Positions 1 through 5,729 of a stretch of DNA of 12,900 nucleotides are shown piece after piece. The position numbers were made by a program, and so were the translations under genes. Position 1 is the stretch's first letter. Every line of letters starts with the position of its first letter. Below the pieces are notes generated by a model. That model made no database searches. It saw only the letters and a list, made by a program, of their open reading frames with translations, and had not been told where the DNA came from. The DNA comes from Bacilli bacterium (GTDB lineage Bacteria; Bacillota_I; Bacilli_A; RFN20; CAG-826), in contig JAILRR010000030.1 of assembly GCA_024698065.1 (NCBI GenBank), positions 1 to 12,900 of the forward strand, read 5' to 3'.

Positions 1-239
1 TTTTCCTTAACGGTCTCTAGCTTCTCAAGATATTCCTTGATGGCAGGGATGAGGTCATTCATGTTGATCGAGGAATCCATGAGAATGAAAGGCTCGAACA
101 TGATGAGGTCGTCCGCCAAAACATCAGGGTATACCCCTACCCACTTGGAAAGCATATCCAAGGTGACGTATTTCTTGTTCTTCTTCTCAAGAACGGAAAG
201 AGTTCGCTTGAGGCGATAAAGATCAGGTTTCTTTTCCAT
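1..239 (-). CDS. Rex N-terminal-like winged-helix protein, partial (5' end of gene)
   Basis: Seen: an open minus-strand frame begins with ATG at 239 and runs 79 codons to the window edge with no stop, so only the N-terminus is present. It opens MEKKPDLYRLKRTLSVLEKK, then has a helical stretch with LSKWVGVYPDVLADDLIMFE. Known: the DNA-binding domain of the redox repressor Rex has the same order, an LYYR-type helix, a lysine-rich turn, then a V-S/T-x-x-x-L-S-x-x-x-x-V helix-turn-helix followed by D-x-x-x-F. Inference: this is a Rex-like or related winged-helix DNA-binding protein. The Rossmann NAD-binding half that would identify Rex lies outside the window. No strong Shine-Dalgarno precedes the ATG. 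It lies 48 bases downstream of the antitoxin gene on the same strand, so the two could share a transcript. It occupies the place where a toxin would be expected. Confidence 0.5.
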   Translation of the reverse strand, partial: MEKKPDLYRLKRTLSVLEKKNKKYVTLDMLSKWVGVYPDVLADDLIMFEPFILMDSSINMNDLIPAIKEYLEKLETVKE

Positions 240-287
240 ATAACTTATTTTAGCGAGGAAGAATGTAAAAAGAAAAGGCGGATTGAA

Positions 288-560
288 TTAACGAGTTTCT
301 TCAGTGATCTCATCGAAGGAGGCGTTCCGCTTGTACTTCTCTTTGTCTTTCTTCATTTCTTCAAATTCGGACAAGGCCTCCTTGGTGATTTCATTTGGCA
401 CTTCAAGGCGGATTTCAAAAGGAATTCTCTTTTCACGCACGCACTGTTGAAGGAATAAAGAGATAGCCGTCGATAGGTCGAGACCAAATTCAGAGAACAA
501 GGCAATCGATTTCTCTTTGAGCTTCGGATCAATGGAAATGTTTGTGCTTATTTTAGCCAT
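288..560 (-). CDS. RelB/DinJ-family antitoxin (ribbon-helix-helix), no toxin beside it
   Basis: A 90-residue protein starting MAKISTNISID. Residues 3-12 form the short beta strand and residues 13-45 the two helices of a ribbon-helix-helix DNA-binding domain. The GLDLSTAISLFL stretch followed by RIPFEI is characteristic of the RelB/DinJ antitoxin family. The charged C-terminal tail (about 55-90, with FDEI near the end) is where such antitoxins wrap their toxin. The GTG at 578 would lengthen the frame by six codons, but it lies upstream of the GGAGG at 568-572, which is correctly placed for the ATG at 560, so I chose 560. Family role: neutralises a RelE/YafQ-type mRNA endonuclease and represses its own promoter. 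Odd: no RelE/YafQ-like toxin lies downstream. The next gene is a Rex-like winged helix. Confidence 0.8.
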   Translation of the reverse strand: MAKISTNISIDPKLKEKSIALFSEFGLDLSTAISLFLQQCVREKRIPFEIRLEVPNEITKEALSEFEEMKKDKEKYKRNASFDEITEETR

Positions 561-567
561 GCTAATA

Positions 568-572
568 CCTCC
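568..572 (-). promoter_or_regulatory. Shine-Dalgarno deciding the antitoxin start
   Basis: The minus strand reads GGAGG seven bases before the ATG at 560. It lies inside the reading frame that would begin at the GTG at 578, so it argues against that longer start. Confidence 0.8.
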
Positions 573-590
573 AGTCACTAGTTAACAGGT

Positions 591-600
591 TATGCGCATA
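591..600. promoter_or_regulatory. Perfect 10-base palindrome, candidate antitoxin operator
   Basis: TATGCGCATA reads the same on both strands. It sits at the predicted transcription start and abuts the -10 box of the antitoxin gene. RelB/DinJ antitoxins repress their own promoters by binding short palindromes, so this is the natural operator candidate. Its use as an operator is inferred. Smaller palindromes, ACTAGT (577-582) and GTTAAC (581-586), overlap just downstream. Confidence 0.45.
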
Positions 601-627
601 TTATCTACATGGAAGACAATAAGTTAA
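600..627 (-). promoter_or_regulatory. Probable sigma-A promoter of the antitoxin gene
   Basis: On the minus strand a TTAACT -35 box (622-627) and a GATAAT -10 box (600-605) are separated by 16 bases. Transcription would begin near 593, inside the palindrome at 591-600, about 33 bases before the start codon. The boxes match consensus at 4/6 and 5/6 positions by eye. Confidence 0.45.
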
Positions 628-693
628 TCCTAATTAAATTAATAAGAAAAACGAAAAGAATATAAACCGTAGCAAAACAAACTGGAACTATCG

Positions 694-707
694 TAATAGC
701 GCTTACA
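694..707. promoter_or_regulatory. cre-like (CcpA/LacI-family) operator 1
   Basis: Read on the minus strand, TGTAAGCGCTATTA matches the catabolite-response consensus TGWAANCGNTNWCA at all but one position, with the central CG intact. It lies midway between the divergent antitoxin and Fic genes. LacI-family repressors including CcpA bind such sites. Which regulator acts here cannot be told from the window. Confidence 0.5.
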
Positions 708-794
708 TTAGCGTTTGAAAGCCCTTTCTTTTGCAAAAACGAGCAAAAATACCTATTGACTTTTTTATTTTATTCGCTTGTTTAAAAACCCTCA

Positions 795-808
795 TGAAAG
801 CGCTTGCA
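795..808. promoter_or_regulatory. cre-like (CcpA/LacI-family) operator 2, over the fic promoter
   Basis: TGAAAGCGCTTGCA matches the cre consensus at 13 of 14 positions, with CG at the centre. It is 101 bases downstream of the first cre-like site. It covers the region where a -35 element would lie for the TATAGT (822-827) upstream of the Fic gene, a position expected to give repression. A weaker relative with a broken centre lies at 716-729. Confidence 0.55.
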
Positions 809-821
809 AAGGTTATTTTCC

Positions 822-827
822 TATAGT
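822..827 (+). promoter_or_regulatory. Possible -10 box of the fic/EF-G-like operon
   Basis: TATAGT matches TATAAT at five of six positions and would start transcription near 834, leaving a short leader before the ATG at 859. No good -35 hexamer sits 16-18 bases upstream; that stretch is the cre-like site. A consensus-like TTGACT at 756-761 lies farther up without a convincing -10. The promoter call is tentative. Confidence 0.35.
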
Positions 828-858
828 AAATTGAAGTCACAAATGAGGTGCATAAACC

Positions 859-1896
859 ATGAGAATCTTTGATCTAAAAGGCGTTGTTTTAAGTTTGTCA
901 ACGCCGAGCATCAACAACATGCTTAACTCAATCGAGATGTACAAAGGAAAAACATCTGGCGTTGACAAACTTGAGAAAGTCGAGCTTTTGCGTAACATTG
1001 CCCGAAGGTTTGGAGCAGTCTCCTCCTGTGCTGTGGGCAATGTTTTTATTTCTACGCAGCAAGAGAAAGACTTATTCGTAAGAGGAAAGCCTGCCACGAA
1101 CTTCCAGACCCATATGGTCCTTGGCTACGCTGAAGCGCTTGATCTCATCAACAAGAACTACAAGTTCCAGCCAATGGACATCAAGTTCATCAGTGACCTT
1201 CATTACTATATGTATAAAGGTTATAACCCAGAGCTAGGCGGACATCTTAAGAAAGAGCAGAACTACATCATGGAAGCCAAACCAGATGGCAAGTTCGATA
1301 GCATCTTCACCCCTGCCGCTCCAGAAGAGGCACATCAGTTGCTCGATTCCCTCATCTATCAGTTCAACATGTGCTCAGAGGACGAAGAGGTCAACAAGCT
1401 CCTTCTTACCGCTGTCTTCCTCCTCGACTTCATGTGCATCCACCCTTATCAGCACGCGAACGGCAGACTTTCTAGACTCCTCCTCCACTTCTGCTTGAAG
1501 AAGTTCGGATACAAGGTCGATGACTATTACGCCATCTCTTACCTTGTCGAGAAGCAGATTGCTGACTATATCGCCGTCTTCAAAGAATCCGCGGCCGGAT
1601 GGGAAGATGAGCAGAATAACTACGCTCCATACTGCGAATTTGTCATCAAGCTCATCCTTCAGGCCTACCGCAGACTCGAATACATCATCGAGATCAATAA
1701 CCTCGATATGACCACCGAAGAGAAAGTCCTCAAGATCGTTCAGGATAGCGCTACCCCAATCGGCAAGCATGTCGTCAGGAACGCTCTCTTCGCCGTTCAA
1801 AAAGAAACGATCGACAAACACCTCAATAAACTCGTGACCGCTGGCAAGATTCAAATCATCCAGCGTGGCGACAGCGTTAAGTTCTTTAGAATCTAG
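859..1896 (+). CDS. Fic-domain protein with degenerate active site and C-terminal winged helix
   Basis: A 345-residue protein; GAGGTG at 845-850 supports the ATG. Residues ~85-270 form a Fic fold, with a helix ending LLDFMCIHPY and the loop HPYQHANGR at 195-203, then Arg206. Family knowledge: the Fic loop HxFx(D/E)GN(G/K)RxxR transfers AMP or another phosphate-containing group to a hydroxyl on a target protein. Here His195, Asn201, Arg203 and Arg206 are kept, but the Mg-binding acid is His199 and the first glycine is Ala200. Residues 55-61, SSCAVGN, lie where class II Fic proteins carry the inhibitory S-x-x-x-E-G motif, with Val59 in place of the glutamate. Residues ~285-345 look like a winged helix, suggesting DNA binding or dimerisation. 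The gene is coupled to the EF-G-like gene ten bases on. Inference: activity may be altered, or the protein may be a pseudo-enzyme regulator. Confidence 0.88.
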   Translation: MRIFDLKGVVLSLSTPSINNMLNSIEMYKGKTSGVDKLEKVELLRNIARRFGAVSSCAVGNVFISTQQEKDLFVRGKPATNFQTHMVLGYAEALDLINKNYKFQPMDIKFISDLHYYMYKGYNPELGGHLKKEQNYIMEAKPDGKFDSIFTPAAPEEAHQLLDSLIYQFNMCSEDEEVNKLLLTAVFLLDFMCIHPYQHANGRLSRLLLHFCLKKFGYKVDDYYAISYLVEKQIADYIAVFKESAAGWEDEQNNYAPYCEFVIKLILQAYRRLEYIIEINNLDMTTEEKVLKIVQDSATPIGKHVVRNALFAVQKETIDKHLNKLVTAGKIQIIQRGDSVKFFRI

Positions 1897-1900
1897 GGAG
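1896..1900 (+). promoter_or_regulatory. Shine-Dalgarno of EF-G-like gene overlapping the fic stop codon
   Basis: GGGAG at 1896-1900 shares its first base with the TAG stop of the Fic gene (1894-1896) and lies six bases before the ATG at 1907. This arrangement suggests the two proteins are translationally coupled. Confidence 0.75.
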
Positions 1901-1906
1901 TAGGTT

Positions 1907-3955
1907 ATGGCATACGAAGTAAAGAATATCCGTAACATCGCTTTCCTTGGCCACCAAGGAAGCGGCAAGACCTCGCTTGTCGAGGCTCTCCTCTACATTG
2001 GCAAAGGCATCCCTGAGAAAGGCGAAGTCGAAAAGAAAAACACTGTTTCTGACTATCTCCCAGAAGAGCAAAAGAGACAACAGTCCCTCCAATGCTCAAT
2101 CGCCCCTCTCGAATACAAAAACTACAAATTCAACTTCCTTGATCTTCCAGGCAATGATGACTTTGTTGGCGAGATCATCGGCGTTACCCGTATCATCAAA
2201 GGCGCGGTCCTTGTCATCGACGCCTCAGTCGGTGTCCAGGTCGGAACCGTCAAACACTGGCAAAGACTCAAGAAGAGAGGCATCCCAACCCTCATCTATC
2301 TCAACAAGATGGATAAGGAAGGCGTCGACTTCGAAGAAAGACTTGCCGAGATCAGAGAAAAGCTTGGTCACACCGCTATCCCATTTGGATACCCATTAGG
2401 CAAAGAAAGCCACTTCGACGGTTTCATCAACTGTGTCGACATGAAAGCCCGTGTTTATAATGGCAAGGAATGCGTCGACGCTCCAATCTATGAAGACAAG
2501 ATGGCTAAGGCTGAAGAGCTTCACGCCGCTGTTGTCGAAGAAGTCGCCAAAACCAACGACGAGATGTTAGAGAAATATTTCGCCGGAGAGACATTCACTC
2601 CTGAGGAGATCCATGAATCCCTCCGTCAATGCGTTCTCAAAGGCGAGCTCACCCCAGTCCTCGTCGGAAGCGCTTCTCTAAATATCGGCATCCAGACGAT
2701 GCTTGAGATGTTCATCGAATACCTCCCATCCCCATTCGACCTCAAACCAATCGAAGCCCAGGATGAGAAAGGTAACCCAGTCGAGAGAGCTACAGACCTC
2801 AAAGCCCCAATGTCCGCCTATATCTTCAAGACTTTGGTCGATGACTATAGAGGTGCTATCTCTCTTATCAAAGTCAACTCCGGCACCATTAAAATCGGCG
2901 ATGACGTTTATATGAATGGCGAGACCCAGAAAGTCTCAGCCCTCTTCAGTGTCAAAGGCAAAGACCTCACACCTGTCAATGAAATCAATGCTGGCGATAT
3001 CGGCGCTATCACGAAACTTGACGGAGCTAAATCAACTTTGACTCTTTCTGACCCTAAGAGCATCGTCATCTATAAGCCAGTCAAATACCCTTCCGCGGTT
3101 CTTTTCAAAGCCATTGAGCTTACGAACAAGGCTAATGAAGCCAAACTCGGCCCAGCCCTTCAGAAGATCCAGCTTGAAGATCCGTGCGTTGAAGTCGTCC
3201 GTAATAACGAGACCAAACAGCTCCTTCTTGGCGGCGTTTCCTCTTCCCACGTCGACTTCGTCATCCAGAAACTCAAAGACATCTACAAAGTCGAACTTAA
3301 GACAAGCCCGATGAAAGTCGTCTACCGCGAGTCCATCAAAGGGGCGGGCGAAGCTGAAGGAAGATACGTCAAACAATCTGGCGGAAGCGGCTTCTATGGC
3401 GTCGTCACGATGCGCTTCCAACCAGCGAAAGAAAACACCTTCGCTGAGGAAGTCTTCGGTGGAGCCGTTCCAAAGAACTACTTCCCTGCCGTTGAGAAAG
3501 GTTTCTATGAAGCCCTTCAAAGCGGTCCTCTTGCTGGCTTCCCTGTCATTGGAGTTAAAGGCGTTCTCACCGATGGCAAATACCATCCAGTAGACTCTAA
3601 CGAACAAGCCTTCCGTATGGCCGCTATCCTCGCTTTCAAAGCCGCTTATGAGAAGTGCAAGCCAATCATCCTTGAGCCAATCATGAAGATCAAGGTCAAC
3701 TGCGATCCGAAATACACTGGCAACATCATCTCTGACCTCTCGACTAGACGTGCGAGAATCCAGGGTATGGAAGAGGAAGATGGCTCGCAAGTCATCGAAG
3801 CCTATGTCCCTGAAGCCGAGATCGTTGACTATGCGACTCAGCTTAAGTCCTTGACGCAGGCTAATGGCTATTTCAACCGTGAGTTCTATAACTACGAAGA
3901 AGTGCCAGAATACCTTAAAGACCAGGTCATTGCTGCGAACAAGATAACCGAATAA
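1907..3955 (+). CDS. EF-G-like translation GTPase (EF-G paralogue)
   Basis: A 682-residue protein with the EF-G domain order. The GTPase domain has G1 GHQGSGKTS (15-23), a switch I region around RQQS (57-60), G3 DLPGNDDF (79-86), G4 NKMD (133-136) and G5 SAS (255-257). Domains II and III follow, then domain IV with KQSGGSGFYG near 489-498. Domain V begins near ILEPIMK (~588) and includes YATQLKSLTQ and the EEVPEYL end. True EF-G moves tRNA and mRNA through the ribosome. The divergence (Asn83 where EF-G has the catalytic His of DTPGH, RQQS instead of RGIT) points to the EF-G-like/FusA2 paralogue group rather than the main fusA. I leave the symbol blank. It is cytoplasmic, second in an operon with the Fic gene, and ends at a strong hairpin terminator. 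The codon choice (mostly ATC, GTC, CTC/CTT, CCA) suggests good expression. Confidence 0.9.
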   Translation: MAYEVKNIRNIAFLGHQGSGKTSLVEALLYIGKGIPEKGEVEKKNTVSDYLPEEQKRQQSLQCSIAPLEYKNYKFNFLDLPGNDDFVGEIIGVTRIIKGAVLVIDASVGVQVGTVKHWQRLKKRGIPTLIYLNKMDKEGVDFEERLAEIREKLGHTAIPFGYPLGKESHFDGFINCVDMKARVYNGKECVDAPIYEDKMAKAEELHAAVVEEVAKTNDEMLEKYFAGETFTPEEIHESLRQCVLKGELTPVLVGSASLNIGIQTMLEMFIEYLPSPFDLKPIEAQDEKGNPVERATDLKAPMSAYIFKTLVDDYRGAISLIKVNSGTIKIGDDVYMNGETQKVSALFSVKGKDLTPVNEINAGDIGAITKLDGAKSTLTLSDPKSIVIYKPVKYPSAVLFKAIELTNKANEAKLGPALQKIQLEDPCVEVVRNNETKQLLLGGVSSSHVDFVIQKLKDIYKVELKTSPMKVVYRESIKGAGEAEGRYVKQSGGSGFYGVVTMRFQPAKENTFAEEVFGGAVPKNYFPAVEKGFYEALQSGPLAGFPVIGVKGVLTDGKYHPVDSNEQAFRMAAILAFKAAYEKCKPIILEPIMKIKVNCDPKYTGNIISDLSTRRARIQGMEEEDGSQVIEAYVPEAEIVDYATQLKSLTQANGYFNREFYNYEEVPEYLKDQVIAANKITE

Positions 3956-3972
3956 GGATCTCCTTCCTGTTT

Positions 3973-4000
3973 AAAGAGGCCCTGCAAAATGGGCCTCTTT
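3973..4000. terminator. Bidirectional intrinsic terminator between EF-G-like and MscS genes
   Basis: A 10-base perfect stem, AAAGAGGCCC (3973-3982) with GGGCCTCTTT (3991-4000), encloses an 8-base loop. A/T tracts lie on both sides, so it can end transcription of the EF-G-like gene and of the converging MscS gene. Confidence 0.85.
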
Positions 4001-4036
4001 CTTATGTGTTTTTTGAAAACAAACAACAAATCCTGC

Positions 4037-5101
4037 TTATTTTCCTTTTCTTTGAGAAACGACAACCTGTGGGAATGGGATTTCGATGCCGTGTTTGGTC
4101 AAGACAGTGATGGCAATCTCGTTCATTGCTCTTTGAGTGGAGAAACGATCATCTTCGTTGCATTTGGCAAGGAACATCAATTGGATGCCACTGTCCTCAA
4201 GGGTGTTGACGCCTAGGTATTTTGGTTCGCCCTTAATGGATGGGATGGCGCGCTTGAACTCCTTAAGAAGTTCTTCCTCAATCACTTTCCTCACATAAGC
4301 GAGGTCGCTAGCGTAGTCCACGCTGCAATAGGATATGGCTGCGCTAAGATCATGCGATTGGTTGATAACGGTGTTGATTTGGCTGTTTCTGATGGATTTG
4401 AGGTTGCCTGAATAGTCAACGACCTTAGTTGTGGCTAAGCCAATCTCATAAACAACTCCCCTAAAGCCATCGACGACAATCGTATCGCCAACATCGAATT
4501 GCTCTTCGAAGACAATGGAAAGGCCGGCGATGATGTCAGCGATGAGGGTTTGGGCTCCAAGGCCAACGACAAGAGCAAGGATTCCAGCAGAAGCAAGGAT
4601 CGTCGTGGCATCGACACCAAGGACGGCTAGGATAACGAAGACAAGAACGAAAGCGGATAAATATCTGATCGTGCTGTTGATGAATCTGATAATGGTGACG
4701 GTCTTGTTATTGGCCTTCATGAAGAGAAGGGAAAGGATTGTCCTTACAAGCTTACTGACGCCATATATGAAGAAGAACATGTAAACGCATTGGATGGTTT
4801 TGAACCATGCTTCTCCACTGCTCGCATAACCGTTCTCGCCGATTTGGTCGACATAGTTGAGCCAGGAAGTAGGCCACGCTTTGTGGGAATAATTCACCAA
4901 GGCGATCATCGCGACCGCACCAAAGAAGATAATCCAAGAAAGGATGACCTGGATTTTCTTGGAGAGGGTTAGGTTCTTCCATGATGGAACAAGGTTCTTA
5001 GGAGTGCGTTTCTCGCTTCTAAGGAAGATCTTTGCGAGCTCATCATGGAACTCTTTGTCCATCTTCATTTTCGGTGATGGTGTTTTTCTCTTTTCTGCCA
5101 T
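4037..5101 (-). CDS. MscS-family mechanosensitive ion channel
   Basis: A 354-residue membrane protein. It has a basic cytoplasmic N-terminus (1-48) and membrane helices near 50-70, 100-128 and 146-163. A pore-lining helix at ~166-198 (LASAGILALVVGLGAQTLIA then IIAGLSIVF) is followed at once by EEQFDVGDTIVVDG. That pore-helix to beta-domain junction is diagnostic of the MscS/YggB family. The beta domain continues with GVVYEIGLATTKV and IRNSQI, and the C-terminal alpha/beta domain ends with IPFPQ (341-345). These channels open under membrane tension and release solutes on hypo-osmotic shock. The ATG at 5101 has GGAGG eight bases upstream, within the last codons of the preceding gene, which stops three bases earlier. 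The two are evidently co-transcribed and coupled. There is no large N-terminal extension, so it is of the compact class. Confidence 0.92.
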   Translation of the reverse strand: MAEKRKTPSPKMKMDKEFHDELAKIFLRSEKRTPKNLVPSWKNLTLSKKIQVILSWIIFFGAVAMIALVNYSHKAWPTSWLNYVDQIGENGYASSGEAWFKTIQCVYMFFFIYGVSKLVRTILSLLFMKANNKTVTIIRFINSTIRYLSAFVLVFVILAVLGVDATTILASAGILALVVGLGAQTLIADIIAGLSIVFEEQFDVGDTIVVDGFRGVVYEIGLATTKVVDYSGNLKSIRNSQINTVINQSHDLSAAISYCSVDYASDLAYVRKVIEEELLKEFKRAIPSIKGEPKYLGVNTLEDSGIQLMFLAKCNEDDRFSTQRAMNEIAITVLTKHGIEIPFPQVVVSQRKGK

Positions 5102-5104
5102 TGT

Positions 5105-5638
5105 TTATTCCTCCATATAACCGCTGTAGGTGATCATGAGCATTTTTCCAAAAGTGAAATCGGAATATATCCTTAAATCATAATGCCCTTTGACGAGCGA
5201 AAAGGTCCCTTCTATTTGCATATGGTTTTCTTTTCCTTCTTCATAAAGGCATGTGTATGTCTCTTTTTCGAGTGCTCTATTAGGCTGACTTAATTCAACT
5301 GAGACATCGGTGTTGGTCTTGTATTCGATATCGAAATCGTAATAGAGAGTGTTTTTCTCTGCTTTCGCGACTTTGCCTTCAAAGGCGCCGGTAATGACCG
5401 GTTTAACCTCGTCCATCTTGTTCATCATCGAGATGGCTGCTGCGCTTGTTAAGATAGCAACTCCAGCCCCTCCAATAAGGAGAAGTCCAATACGATGGAC
5501 GGCTTTCGTGTAATCCCCTTTTGAATAAGCGCCGAAAAGATGAATCTTCGCCCATTCGGCTTTCTGAACATCTTGATTCATTTCATTCTCGCAAGAAGGG
5601 TTTATCTCGCTATTTAAGAAATCGTCTACTCCAGCCAT
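5105..5638 (-). CDS. Single-pass membrane protein of unknown function, upstream partner of MscS
   Basis: I do not recognise this 177-residue protein. Seen: an acidic, cytoplasm-like N-terminus (1-45), one hydrophobic helix at about 48-71 (IGLLLIGGAGVAILTSAAA) and an outer domain (80-177) rich in alternating polar and hydrophobic residues, consistent with beta structure. There is no lipobox and no Cys pair. It stops three bases before the MscS start and contains that gene's Shine-Dalgarno, so it may be an accessory or regulatory subunit of the channel; that is inference from context. No ribosome binding site precedes the ATG at 5638. The best promoter (-10 at 5645-5650) would start the mRNA almost at the ATG. 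An internal Met20 is an alternative start, also without a clear ribosome binding site. Confidence 0.75.
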   Translation of the reverse strand: MAGVDDFLNSEINPSCENEMNQDVQKAEWAKIHLFGAYSKGDYTKAVHRIGLLLIGGAGVAILTSAAAISMMNKMDEVKPVITGAFEGKVAKAEKNTLYYDFDIEYKTNTDVSVELSQPNRALEKETYTCLYEEGKENHMQIEGTFSLVKGHYDLRIYSDFTFGKMLMITYSGYMEE

Positions 5639-5641
5639 ATG

Positions 5642-5659
5642 AATATTCTAACGAATATT
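5642..5659. repeat. Inverted repeat over the -10 box of the MscS operon
   Basis: AATATTC and GAATATT, seven bases each, flank TAAC. The repeat covers the candidate -10 box, so it could be an operator. It is AT-rich and short, so chance is possible. Confidence 0.45.
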
Positions 5660-5673
5660 GCTCCTACTATGAA
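5645..5673 (-). promoter_or_regulatory. Candidate promoter of the membrane protein/MscS operon
   Basis: On the minus strand TTCATA (5668-5673) and TAGAAT (5645-5650) are separated by 17 bases. The -10 box ends six bases before the ATG at 5638, implying a leaderless or nearly leaderless transcript, which agrees with the lack of a Shine-Dalgarno. Confidence 0.4.
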
Positions 5674-5679
5674 GGCACG

Positions 5680-5709
5680 AAAAAACGGACCCGTTTTACG
5701 GGGTCCGTT
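5680..5709 (-). terminator. Intrinsic terminator of the lipoprotein gene
   Basis: Read on the minus strand, AACGGACCC pairs with GGGTCCGTT (nine bases) across an eight-base loop and is followed by a run of six T. It lies 20 bases after the lipoprotein stop codon. Confidence 0.85.
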
Positions 5710-5729
5710 AAGCTAGTCAAGAATAACTA

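Noticed and set aside
756..784. TTGACT at 756-761 as the main promoter of the Fic operon
   Set aside because: The -35 matches well, but the hexamers 16-19 bases downstream resemble TATAAT poorly, so I did not call a full promoter.
1375..1968. A 197-codon open frame on the minus strand opposite the Fic gene
   Set aside because: It is an antisense shadow of strongly biased codons. It has no ribosome binding site or recognisable motif, and the plus-strand protein is clear.
3032..3790. A 252-codon open frame on the minus strand opposite the EF-G-like gene
   Set aside because: The plus-strand frame carries conserved EF-G domains IV and V here. The antisense product has no family features.
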